Assembly (NCBI GenBank): GCA_963716085.1
Contig: OY970288.1
Span: 1,922,001-1,986,000 of the forward strand
DNA from: Persicitalea sp963716085
Lineage (GTDB): Bacteria > Bacteroidota > Bacteroidia > Cytophagales > Spirosomataceae
Length of the DNA: 64,000 nt
Direction: 5' to 3'
The translations under genes were made by a program, and so were the position numbers. Numbering within the stretch: position 1 is the first letter of the stretch; every line of letters starts with the position of its first letter. The notes below the pieces were generated by a model. The model ran no database searches. It was not told where the DNA came from and saw only the letters and a program-made list of their open reading frames with translations. Of this stretch, positions 24,411 through 32,044 are shown piece by piece.

Positions 24411-24516
24411 ATCTATTGATGCTAGTAGGGGTAGCCAGAAAATTACTATCTGCCCTTAAAACTACAAAAATTCTAACTACCTATTTCTCCGCTGGTGGTT
24501 GGGTGGATAATAACGA

Positions 24517-25803
24517 TCAACTTTGCCCTTTCATCCCTTTCTCCTCCTCCAAAAACCGCAGATTATCCGCCACAATATCCTCCGTTTCCTCCAAATGCCC
24601 GAAGGCGTACTCCATCTTGGCCCGGTCGAAATCGCCTTCGTTGTTGGCAATCCAGATCGTCGCCACGCCGTTGCCGATGAAGTTGGTGATGGCGCGGGCC
24701 TCGGACATGAAGCGATCCACGCCCAATAGCAGCGCCAGACCTTCGAGTGGAATGACCTTGATGGCCGTGAGCGTGGAGGCCAGCACCACGAAGCCGCTGC
24801 CCGTGACGCCCGCCGCGCCCTTGGAGGTGACCATCAGGATGCCGATGATGGTGAACATCTGCGCCAGCGTAAGCTCCACGCCATACACCTGCGCCAGGAA
24901 AATCGTGGCCATCGAGAGGTAGATCGTCGTGCCGTCGAGGTTGAAGGAATAACCCGCCGGGACTACCAAGCCGACGATAGGTTTGGAGCATCCCATGCGT
25001 TCGAGTTTTTCCATGAGGGAGGGAAGTCCGGCCTCGGACGACGACGTACCCAGGACGATGAGCAACTCTTCCCGGATGTAATTGAGGTACTTCAAAAGAC
25101 TGACTTTGTAGTACCTCAAAATAAGGAACAGCACAATGAAGATAAACAGGCCCATCGTAACATAAACCGTCAGCATCAGCTTGCCCAGCGGCACCAGGGT
25201 TTTGATGCCGTACTTCCCGATGGTAAACGCCATGCCGCCGAACGCCCCGATGGGCGCGAAGAGCATCACCAAATGCAGGGCTTTGAACACGTACTTCGAA
25301 GCGTAAGTCAACGCATCCACGATGCGTTTTTTGGCCTGGTACTTACTGAGGAATATGCCGAAAAGAATGGAGAACAGCAACACCTGAATCGTGAGGTTGT
25401 TCTTGAAAAACTCCCACAGGCTGAATCCTTTTTCAGCCTCCTGCGCAAACTTTGAAACGTCCCCCGCGCCGCTCGTCATCCCAGCGGTCACTACCCCCTC
25501 GCCGGGGCGGATCAGGTAAGCTACCGCCACGCCGATGACGAGGGCGAAGGTGGTCACGACCTCGAAGTACAGCAGCGCTTTTCCGCCTACTTTGCCCACT
25601 TTTTTAAGATCGCCCATCCCGCTGATGCCCAGCGAGATAGTTAGGAAAATAATGGGGTTGATGAACAGCTTGACGACGTCGATGAAACCCGTGCCGAGCG
25701 GCTGCATTTGCTGGGCGGTATCGGGATAAAAGTGTCCCAGTAGCGCTCCGGTGGCAATGGCGGTCAGTACCCAGAACGTGAGATTGGTGAAGAGTTTTTT
25801 CAT
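24517..25803 (-). CDS. dctA: Dicarboxylate/amino acid:cation symporter (DAACS, DctA type)
   Basis: The ATG at 25803 gives 428 residues, the normal length; longer upstream frames run into the divergent gene. Signature motifs are GTSSSEAGLPSLMEKL (hairpin 1 SSS region), VPAGYSFNLDGTTIYLSMATIFLAQ (TM7-HP2 NMDGT-type motif), MVTSKGAAGVTGSGFVVL and RAITNFIGNGVATIWI (TM8). This is the SDF/DctA family that imports succinate, fumarate and malate, or Glu/Asp, with H+ or Na+. Substrate cannot be told apart safely, but FNLDGT and SEARAITNFIGN favour C4-dicarboxylates. It acts in the inner membrane. A charged C-terminal tail (ADNLRFLEEEKGMK) follows. Confidence 0.85.
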   Translation of the reverse strand: MKKLFTNLTFWVLTAIATGALLGHFYPDTAQQMQPLGTGFIDVVKLFINPIIFLTISLGISGMGDLKKVGKVGGKALLYFEVVTTFALVIGVAVAYLIRPGEGVVTAGMTSGAGDVSKFAQEAEKGFSLWEFFKNNLTIQVLLFSILFGIFLSKYQAKKRIVDALTYASKYVFKALHLVMLFAPIGAFGGMAFTIGKYGIKTLVPLGKLMLTVYVTMGLFIFIVLFLILRYYKVSLLKYLNYIREELLIVLGTSSSEAGLPSLMEKLERMGCSKPIVGLVVPAGYSFNLDGTTIYLSMATIFLAQVYGVELTLAQMFTIIGILMVTSKGAAGVTGSGFVVLASTLTAIKVIPLEGLALLLGVDRFMSEARAITNFIGNGVATIWIANNEGDFDRAKMEYAFGHLEETEDIVADNLRFLEEEKGMKGQS

Positions 25804-25965
25804 GAAAAGAATTTCTTGGAAGAAGCTAGGAGGGAAATTGTGCGTGGTAAACCGACTGCGACCTTCACCAAAGAAAGAGATTAACGCCCTCATTTCAAAA
25901 ATAGCCGCTAAATTAGCGCGAACGGGTAGCCGAACTTTACCCGCTCCGACACAGTTTGGACCTCT

Positions 25966-26964
25966 ATGCAAATTTTGATTACCGGTGCCACCGGACTGGT
26001 AGGCAGCGCCGCCGCCCAGCGGTTTTTGGCCGACGGCCACACGGTCGTCGCGCTGCACCGCGCTGACTCCGACCGCTCGCTAATTCGTGACCCGGAAGGA
26101 CTCATTGCGTGGCGGGAAGGGGATATTTTGGATATTCTTACGCTGGAAAAAGCCCTGACCGACGTGGATTACGTGGTGCACGCAGCGGCGGTGGTTTCCT
26201 TCGCGCCGCGCGACGAAGCGGCAATGGACAAAGTCAACGTGGAAGGTACGGCCAACGTCGTGAACGCCTGTCTGAAAAAAGGCATCCGCAAACTCTGCCA
26301 CGTCAGCAGCGTGGCTGCCCTGGGGCGGCCCGACCCCAAGCTGATCGACAGCCACACGACAACCGTCATCGACGAAACGCAACGCTGGACCGACTCACCC
26401 AACAACTCGGCCTACGCCAAGTCGAAGTACCTGGCCGAGGTGGAGGTATGGCGCGGCATAGCCGAAGGGCTGTCGGCGGTCATCGTGAATCCTTCCCTGA
26501 TCTTGGGCGAGGGCGACTGGCAGAAAAGCAGCACGCAACTCTTTAAGTACGTATTCGATGGCAAGCCGTTCTATACCGAGGGAACCGTCAATTATGTGGA
26601 TGTACGCGACATTGCCGAGGCTGTTTATCGACTAACTTTATCGGATATCGAGAACGAACGTTTCGTCCTGAGCGCGGGAACGGCCACGTACCAGGAACTT
26701 TTCAAGGCGATTGCGGATGGTTTTGGCAAAAGAGCGCCACACATTAAAGTCGGGTCGGGGTTGGCAGGCATTATTTGGCGCGTGGAGGCGGTGCGCTCCT
26801 GGCTCACCGGGAGCCGTCCGCTCATCACCAGGGACACCGCCCGATCGGCCTCGCACCATTATGAGTTCAGCAATGCCAAAATCCGGCAAGCCTTGTCTTT
26901 TGATTTTCAGACGCTTGACAAAACAGTGCAACGGGTGTGCAAAAGTTTTTTGGCGTCGGAGTGA
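25966..26964 (+). CDS. NAD-dependent epimerase/dehydratase family protein
   Basis: An extended SDR of 332 residues. The N-terminal Rossmann motif is ITGATGLVGS (residues 4-13), followed by VVHAAAVVSF and the active-site pair in SAYAKSKYLAE (YxxxK). Sequence VNPSLILGEGDWQKSS and YVDVRDIAEAV are typical of the dihydroflavonol reductase-like or GDP-sugar epimerase-like group, which use NAD(P)H. The real substrate is unknown. The gene diverges from dctA with 162 bases between. It is followed after 86 bases by a TPR gene on the same strand. Confidence 0.85.
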   Translation: MQILITGATGLVGSAAAQRFLADGHTVVALHRADSDRSLIRDPEGLIAWREGDILDILTLEKALTDVDYVVHAAAVVSFAPRDEAAMDKVNVEGTANVVNACLKKGIRKLCHVSSVAALGRPDPKLIDSHTTTVIDETQRWTDSPNNSAYAKSKYLAEVEVWRGIAEGLSAVIVNPSLILGEGDWQKSSTQLFKYVFDGKPFYTEGTVNYVDVRDIAEAVYRLTLSDIENERFVLSAGTATYQELFKAIADGFGKRAPHIKVGSGLAGIIWRVEAVRSWLTGSRPLITRDTARSASHHYEFSNAKIRQALSFDFQTLDKTVQRVCKSFLASE

Positions 26965-27050
26965 GGTGGGCAAAAGATTTATCACTAACTTTCTTCTATC
27001 AAAACAGCGCAAACACACCTTAGCCCCCTGATTATAAACCTTTCTGTGTA

Positions 27051-28460
27051 ATGGAACAGGACTTTGACGAACGAAAAAACTTCATGAAGGAGACCCTCCG
27101 CCGCTTCGAGCGGATGCTCAAAACCGAGGAGCAGGAATTTTTCGACCTAGATGCCTACGAGCAGGTGGCCGAACATTACCTCGATCAGGGTGAGTGGGAC
27201 AAAGCCATCAAGGCGTGTAACCTGGGGCTGGAAAACTACCCCTACTCGCTGGAACTGATGCTCAGCAAGGCGCAGCTTTACGCCAACCGCGCCGATTACG
27301 ATTCGGCGCTTGAACTGCTGGAAAAAGCCGCCCTTTTTCACCCCGGCGACACCGAAATTTTATTCATGCAGGGGGCTGTCTTCAACTTGATGGGCGACTT
27401 TGAGCAGTCGCTCAGCATCCTGCAAGGAATGCTGGACAGTGCGGACAATACCGACGAAATCTACTACCAGATCGGGCAGACCTACCAGAACTGGGGGAAG
27501 TTTGAGGAGGCGGTGGTGAACTACAAGAAATCCATTGCGCTCAATCTCGAGAGCGAGTACGCCTTTTATGAGTTGGCGCACTGCCTGGATATGCTCTCGC
27601 AGCTCGACAGCCACCTCGACTATTACAAGGAATTGGTGGATCGCGACCCGTACTCGTATCATGCCTGGTACAATTTGGGTTTCGCTTACAGCAAGTTGGA
27701 GCGCTTCGAGGAATCCATCGAAGCTTACGATTATGCCACGCTCGTAAAGGAAGATTTTGCCTCGGCCTACTTCAATATGGCCAATTCCTTCATGAATATC
27801 GAGGACTTTGAAAGCGCGAAATTCAACTACCACAAGGCCATTGAGCTGGAAGGCAAACAGCCCGAAACCTGCTGCTGCCTGGGAGCCTGCTACGAGCGAC
27901 TGGGTCAGTTCGAGACAGCTGCCGGTCACTACCGCGACGCCGTGAAGCTCGACAGCGAGTGGGACGACGGTTGGTACGGCCTGGGCATTTGCATGAGCGA
28001 GATGAACCGCTGGCACGAGGCCGTCGGCTTTCTGCGCCGCGCCATCAAAATCACCCAACTCAACCCGGACTACTGGATGGCTTTGGCCGAGAGCGAGTAT
28101 CGCCTTGGTAATGTGGTGTCAGCCTTCGAGGCCTTCGAGAAGTCGGCTGAGATCGAACCTGGCGACCCGGAAGTATGGCTGAAATGGTCGTTGGTACTAT
28201 TTGACCAGGGCAATTACGCCCGCGCCTGCGATCTGCTATCGGCCGCCGTGGACGAGATTCCCCAGGATGCCGACCTGTATTATCGCCTCTGCGTCTACTT
28301 GATTCATGGCGGCGAGTACCGCGAAGCCCTGCTCAACCTCGAAATCGCCCTCACCCTCGACTACGACGCCCATGTACAGCTCTTCGATTTCTTTCCCGAG
28401 CTGGAAAAACAGAAAGCACTTTACAAGATTATCGAGCAGTATCGGGAAAAGCGTTCGTAG
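27051..28460 (+). CDS. TPR repeat protein
   Basis: The 469-residue cytoplasmic protein has no signal peptide and is built from about eleven TPR units, recognised by W/Y-x2-L/G-x-A/Y-F spacing: EQVAEHYLDQGEWDKAIKA, YYQIGQTYQNWGKFEEAV, WYNLGFAYSKLERFEESIEA, YFNMANSFMNIEDFESA, WYGLGICMSEMNRWHEAV and others. It is a common conserved protein of Bacteroidota; TPR scaffolds bind partner proteins, but no partner is suggested by neighbours. It may be co-transcribed with the epimerase gene. A tract of short repeats follows it. Confidence 0.85.
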   Translation: MEQDFDERKNFMKETLRRFERMLKTEEQEFFDLDAYEQVAEHYLDQGEWDKAIKACNLGLENYPYSLELMLSKAQLYANRADYDSALELLEKAALFHPGDTEILFMQGAVFNLMGDFEQSLSILQGMLDSADNTDEIYYQIGQTYQNWGKFEEAVVNYKKSIALNLESEYAFYELAHCLDMLSQLDSHLDYYKELVDRDPYSYHAWYNLGFAYSKLERFEESIEAYDYATLVKEDFASAYFNMANSFMNIEDFESAKFNYHKAIELEGKQPETCCCLGACYERLGQFETAAGHYRDAVKLDSEWDDGWYGLGICMSEMNRWHEAVGFLRRAIKITQLNPDYWMALAESEYRLGNVVSAFEAFEKSAEIEPGDPEVWLKWSLVLFDQGNYARACDLLSAAVDEIPQDADLYYRLCVYLIHGGEYREALLNLEIALTLDYDAHVQLFDFFPELEKQKALYKIIEQYREKRS

Positions 28461-28661
28461 TTTTTTAAAGTTCCGAAGGCACAAAGTTCCAAAGTTCCGA
28501 AGGCACAAAGTTCCAAAGTTCCAAAGGCACAAAGTGGGACGGCCCATGCCGCACAAAGTGGCAGAATAGACCAGAGTGTAAAGCCTTTTTTTCCAGTACC
28601 CAGTACCCAGTACCCAGTACCCAGTACCGGAAGGCCGGCCCCGCCAGTACCCAGTATTTAC
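28461..28661. repeat. Intergenic tract with GGCACAAAG-type and CAGTACC tandem repeats
   Basis: This 200-bp gap between convergent genes has two parts. Bases 28468-28560 hold repeated AAAGTTCC(G/A)AAGGCAC units, the same GGCACAAAG word as elsewhere. Bases 28593-28628 hold five tandem copies of CAGTACC, with another partial copy near 28645. A GC-rich GGCCGGCC lies between. No gene is seen. Confidence 0.75.
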
Positions 28662-29903
28662 CTAAAACTTCCCCAACTGCTTTTCGTAAGTTTCAGTTTT
28701 TTCCTTGGCTATTTTCGCGGCTGCTAACCCCTTCTCGGCGGCTTTTTTTCCTTCTTCTTTCTTTCCCAACCTCAAATACGCTTCCGACTGTTCGCGGTGC
28801 AGCTCGGCTACTTCGGGCTTGCTTTGCTCGTCTGTTCTGACGGCTTTCAGGGCTTTGTCGGTCCAGGAAATCAGTTTTTGTGCGTAAGAATTATCGGGTG
28901 CTTTTTCGTTAAAAAATCGCACGAGATAGGCGTAGTCGGTGGTTCTCAAAAAATTGTCGGTCTGGTACTCATCGAAGCGGGTGGTTGCGGCGGCGGTGTT
29001 TTTCTCCCGGAAGTAGGCTTCCAGCTCTTTCAAGATCGTTCGCATACCCGCCACGTTGGGCGCGACGCCGAGCGACTCCATCGCCTTACGCATGGCGACC
29101 ACTTCCGTTGACGGTAAGGCATCTGAGTTTTTTCCGTACAGACTTTGGAACAGAATATTTTCGCCCGCTTGCTGGCTTTCCTTCGCGCCGTGCTTGCTGC
29201 GGTAGGTGTCGAGGTGCCGGAAAAAGTACTGCGCCATCGGATTGTTGAAATCGTTGATGAATCGGCTGATAATGTAAAATCCGTACGGGCTTTCCAGGTC
29301 GGTGGGCTGGGTGAATATTTTCCCAAACTCATTGGCCAAGGCAATCGTTTGTAGCGTGTCGCGGGTGGTTTTAGCGTACTTGGCGTAGTTGATGAGGAAA
29401 TCCAGGTTGCGGTCGCCCTGCTGGTAGCGAGCCGCGTAGCTGCTCGTGCGGGTGGCGGGGGAGAGGGCGTCGCTGGCGTGGTGCAGGACCTCTTCGATAA
29501 ATTCGGGACGGGTCGGCTTATCCGAAGGCGAGGCTTGATGAATGAGGCTGCCCTCGGCGTCGAAGAAGAAGAAAAGCGGGAATTCGGGGTAGTGCAGTTT
29601 TTTCTTTTCCTGTAAAGCTTTGGATAGCGGCGTGTTGGCTTCGTACTTCGCGCTCACGAATTTTGGGTTGAAGTAATCACCGACCTTCTTTTCTTCTAAA
29701 ACCGGGGCCAGCGCCTCGCAATGCGGACAACCTTTCAGGTAAATTTCCACAAAAACCGACTTGCCTTGCTGCTTCGCGACGGCAGCCAGTTGGTCGATGT
29801 CTTTTTCCTGAAAATAAATGCCCTGGGAAAGTACATTTTGACCCGTAAAGAACAGGGGAAGCAGGAGGATGAATCTCGTATTTTTATACATTAAAAAAAG
29901 CAT
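28662..29903 (-). CDS. Exported thioredoxin-fold protein with CPHC motif
   Basis: I place the start at 29903 (or the ATG at 29891), which gives a signal peptide (MYKNTRFILLLPLFFTG) and about 410 residues; longer frames overlap the divergent gene. A thioredoxin-like domain opens the mature part: VFVEIYLKGCPHCEALAPVLEEKK, with the redox pair in CPHC, and LHYPEFPLFFFFDAEG with the cis-Pro region. A helical C-terminal two thirds (DRNLDFLINYAKYA, ENILFQSLYGKNS) and a Lys/Glu-rich end follow. Periplasmic thiol reductase or isomerase activity is predicted; partner unknown. Confidence 0.78.
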   Translation of the reverse strand: MLFLMYKNTRFILLLPLFFTGQNVLSQGIYFQEKDIDQLAAVAKQQGKSVFVEIYLKGCPHCEALAPVLEEKKVGDYFNPKFVSAKYEANTPLSKALQEKKKLHYPEFPLFFFFDAEGSLIHQASPSDKPTRPEFIEEVLHHASDALSPATRTSSYAARYQQGDRNLDFLINYAKYAKTTRDTLQTIALANEFGKIFTQPTDLESPYGFYIISRFINDFNNPMAQYFFRHLDTYRSKHGAKESQQAGENILFQSLYGKNSDALPSTEVVAMRKAMESLGVAPNVAGMRTILKELEAYFREKNTAAATTRFDEYQTDNFLRTTDYAYLVRFFNEKAPDNSYAQKLISWTDKALKAVRTDEQSKPEVAELHREQSEAYLRLGKKEEGKKAAEKGLAAAKIAKEKTETYEKQLGKF

Positions 29904-29992
29904 GAGCGTCGGATGAGTGAGTTCTTGGTTTTGTTTCAAACAAAAATCGGGCAAAAATCCGGTTCTTTGGAAAAAAACTGCGTGACCTAAAA

Positions 29993-31117
29993 ATGAAAAT
30001 TGAAACAAAAGCACTTCATGACGGCAATTTTAAAGACAAAAATGCCGCCGCTGTCGTCCCGCCACTTTATCTTTCCACTACCTTCGAGCGGGATGAGAAT
30101 TATGAACTACCCTCGGATTTCCTTTATACAAGAGCTGGAAATCCCAATCGCCAGCAGCTAGAAAGCATTTTGGCCACGCTCGAAGGTGGAGCCGGAGCGA
30201 TGGCTTTCTCCTCCGGCCAGGCGGCCACCATGACTTTTTTCCAATGCCTGAGACCCGGCGACCACGTGCTCGTTCCCGACGATGCCTACTACGGCACGCC
30301 GTCGCTTTTGCAGGATTTTTTCGCAGACTGGGGACTGGATTTTAGCAAAGTCGACACGACCGACCTCAGAGAAATAAAAGCCGCTATCCAACCCGAAACT
30401 AAGGTCGTATGGCTGGAAACGCCCTCAAATCCGCAACTAAAAGTGAGCGATTTGGCAGCCATTGCCTCTTTGGCCAAAGAGCATAACATCCTCACCATCT
30501 GCGACAATACCTGGGCCACGCCGCTGCTGCAACGTCCGCTCGAGCTGGGCTGCGACGTGGTGATGCACTCGACCACCAAGTACTTCGGTGGCCACAGCGA
30601 CGTACTGGGCGGGGCCTTGATTTTCAAAGAAAATAGCGAGCTGAGCGACCGCGCCCGCCAACTCCAAACGCTGGGCGGAGCAGTGCCCTCGCCTTTCGAT
30701 TGTTGGCTGGTAGCGCGCGGAATTAAGACTTTGGCCGTGCGGGTGCGGCAGCAAGCCGCCAATGCGCAGCGGCTCGCAGAATTTCTGGAAACCCACGCTG
30801 CCATCGAAAAAGTGCATTATCCGGGTTTGCCTTCGCATCCGGGCTATGAGATTTCCCGGCGTCAAATGAGTAGCGGCGGGGCCATGCTTTCCATTCAGGT
30901 GAAAGGCGGAACGCAGGAGGCCTTAAATTTTATTAAAAAACTCAACCTGTTCACCGCTGCCACCAGCTTGGGCGGAGTGGAAAGCCTGATCGAACACCGG
31001 GCTTCGGTGGAAGGCCCGGACACGCTCACGCCCCAAAATCTGCTGCGGATTTCGGTAGGGCTGGAACACGCCGATGATTTAATCGACGACGTAGCTCAGG
31101 CCTTAGCGGGCTGGTAG
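29993..31117 (+). CDS. Cystathionine gamma-synthase/lyase family PLP enzyme
   Basis: The 374-residue protein is a complete Cys/Met-metabolism PLP enzyme. PLP-binding features are SSGQAATM (residues 73-80), Y44-x-R47 of YTRAGNPNR, D171 in ICDNTWATP, and the Schiff-base lysine K196 in HSTTKYFGGHSD. The family includes cystathionine gamma-synthase (MetB), cystathionine gamma-lyase and methionine gamma-lyase; sequence alone does not settle which. It is cytosolic and takes part in transsulfuration or sulfur amino acid turnover. The stop overlaps the convergent SDR gene by 22 bases. Confidence 0.88.
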   Translation: MKIETKALHDGNFKDKNAAAVVPPLYLSTTFERDENYELPSDFLYTRAGNPNRQQLESILATLEGGAGAMAFSSGQAATMTFFQCLRPGDHVLVPDDAYYGTPSLLQDFFADWGLDFSKVDTTDLREIKAAIQPETKVVWLETPSNPQLKVSDLAAIASLAKEHNILTICDNTWATPLLQRPLELGCDVVMHSTTKYFGGHSDVLGGALIFKENSELSDRARQLQTLGGAVPSPFDCWLVARGIKTLAVRVRQQAANAQRLAEFLETHAAIEKVHYPGLPSHPGYEISRRQMSSGGAMLSIQVKGGTQEALNFIKKLNLFTAATSLGGVESLIEHRASVEGPDTLTPQNLLRISVGLEHADDLIDDVAQALAGW

Positions 31118-31950
31118 TCTTTCACCAGTTCCTCGCTCAGTTCCCAGAGTTTGGTGGCCAGAAACTTGCTCTGCGCGTCTTTGCTGGGGGTTTTGGGTTT
31201 GGAGTCGTCGAAATACTTACCCGTAAAACTGGCCGCTTCGGGTGAGGAGGCGAGGTAGATGCTGGTCGAAGCGCCTTCTTGCGGCGATTTGGCAAAGGGA
31301 CGGGCCAGCCACATCAGAACATTACCGAAGCCAGAAACCCCGGAGCCGAAACTCGTGGCTACAAAGCCGGGATGCAGGGCATTGGAGGTGATCCCCAGCG
31401 GCTGCAGGCGCTCTGCCAGCTCATTGGAAAACAGAATATTAGCCAGCTTAGAGTTGCCGTAGGTCGTCCAGGCACTGAACTTGTCGAGCTTCACGAGTTG
31501 ATCGACCCGGAACTTCCCAAACTGGTGCGCTGCCGAAGAAACATGAACGATGCGGGCGTCACTGCCCGCCTTCAACAAGTCGATGAGTCCGTTCGTAAGC
31601 AGGAAATGGCCCACGTGATTCACGGCGAAGGTCATTTCGATATCTTGCTTAGAAAATTCCTCATGATCCATCATCAAGCCCGCATTATTGACCAGCACGT
31701 CGATTCTGCGGTGATTGGCGTGGATTTGCTCGACGGCCTTTTGCACATCCGCCAAATCCGACAGATCGCATTCTACGAAAGAGGTTTCAGCCTGATCGCC
31801 GATTTCCATTTGCAGGGCGTCGGCTTTTTTTGCGTTGCGGGCCAAAAGAATGAGGTTAAAACCGCGTTTGGCGAGTTCCAGGGCAGTAACTTTGCCGATC
31901 CCGGACGTAGGGCCGGTGATGAGGGCAATTTTTTTGCGGGTATTTGACAT
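31096..31950 (-). CDS. Short-chain dehydrogenase/reductase
   Basis: A classical SDR of 284 residues. It has the cofactor motif TGPTSGIGK (13-21), the NNAGL strand motif, and a catalytic S...YxxxK set: VHVSSAAHQ and TYGNSKLAN. The length and LHPGFVATSFGSG loop resemble retinol dehydrogenase/WWOX-like SDRs, which often use NADP(H). The substrate is unknown. It converges with and overlaps the PLP-enzyme gene by 22 bases at the 3' end. No operon partner is visible. Confidence 0.87.
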   Translation of the reverse strand: MSNTRKKIALITGPTSGIGKVTALELAKRGFNLILLARNAKKADALQMEIGDQAETSFVECDLSDLADVQKAVEQIHANHRRIDVLVNNAGLMMDHEEFSKQDIEMTFAVNHVGHFLLTNGLIDLLKAGSDARIVHVSSAAHQFGKFRVDQLVKLDKFSAWTTYGNSKLANILFSNELAERLQPLGITSNALHPGFVATSFGSGVSGFGNVLMWLARPFAKSPQEGASTSIYLASSPEAASFTGKYFDDSKPKTPSKDAQSKFLATKLWELSEELVKDYQPAKA

Positions 31951-32044
31951 AAGGGATTTGAAAAATCTTTGGGGATACTTTCCTGACCTAACTTACTACT
32001 TTAGAGCATTGTTCGTTGCTGTACAATAATCCTGCCCATCTCAA

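Noticed and set aside
25804..26058. Upstream extension of the symporter gene to 26058
   Set aside because: It would overlap the divergent epimerase gene by about 90 bases and adds residues unlike the family; the ATG at 25803 gives the standard length.
28593..28628. CAGTACC tandem repeat as a CRISPR or binding-site array
   Set aside because: Seven-base units without spacers; a simple microsatellite is the better description.
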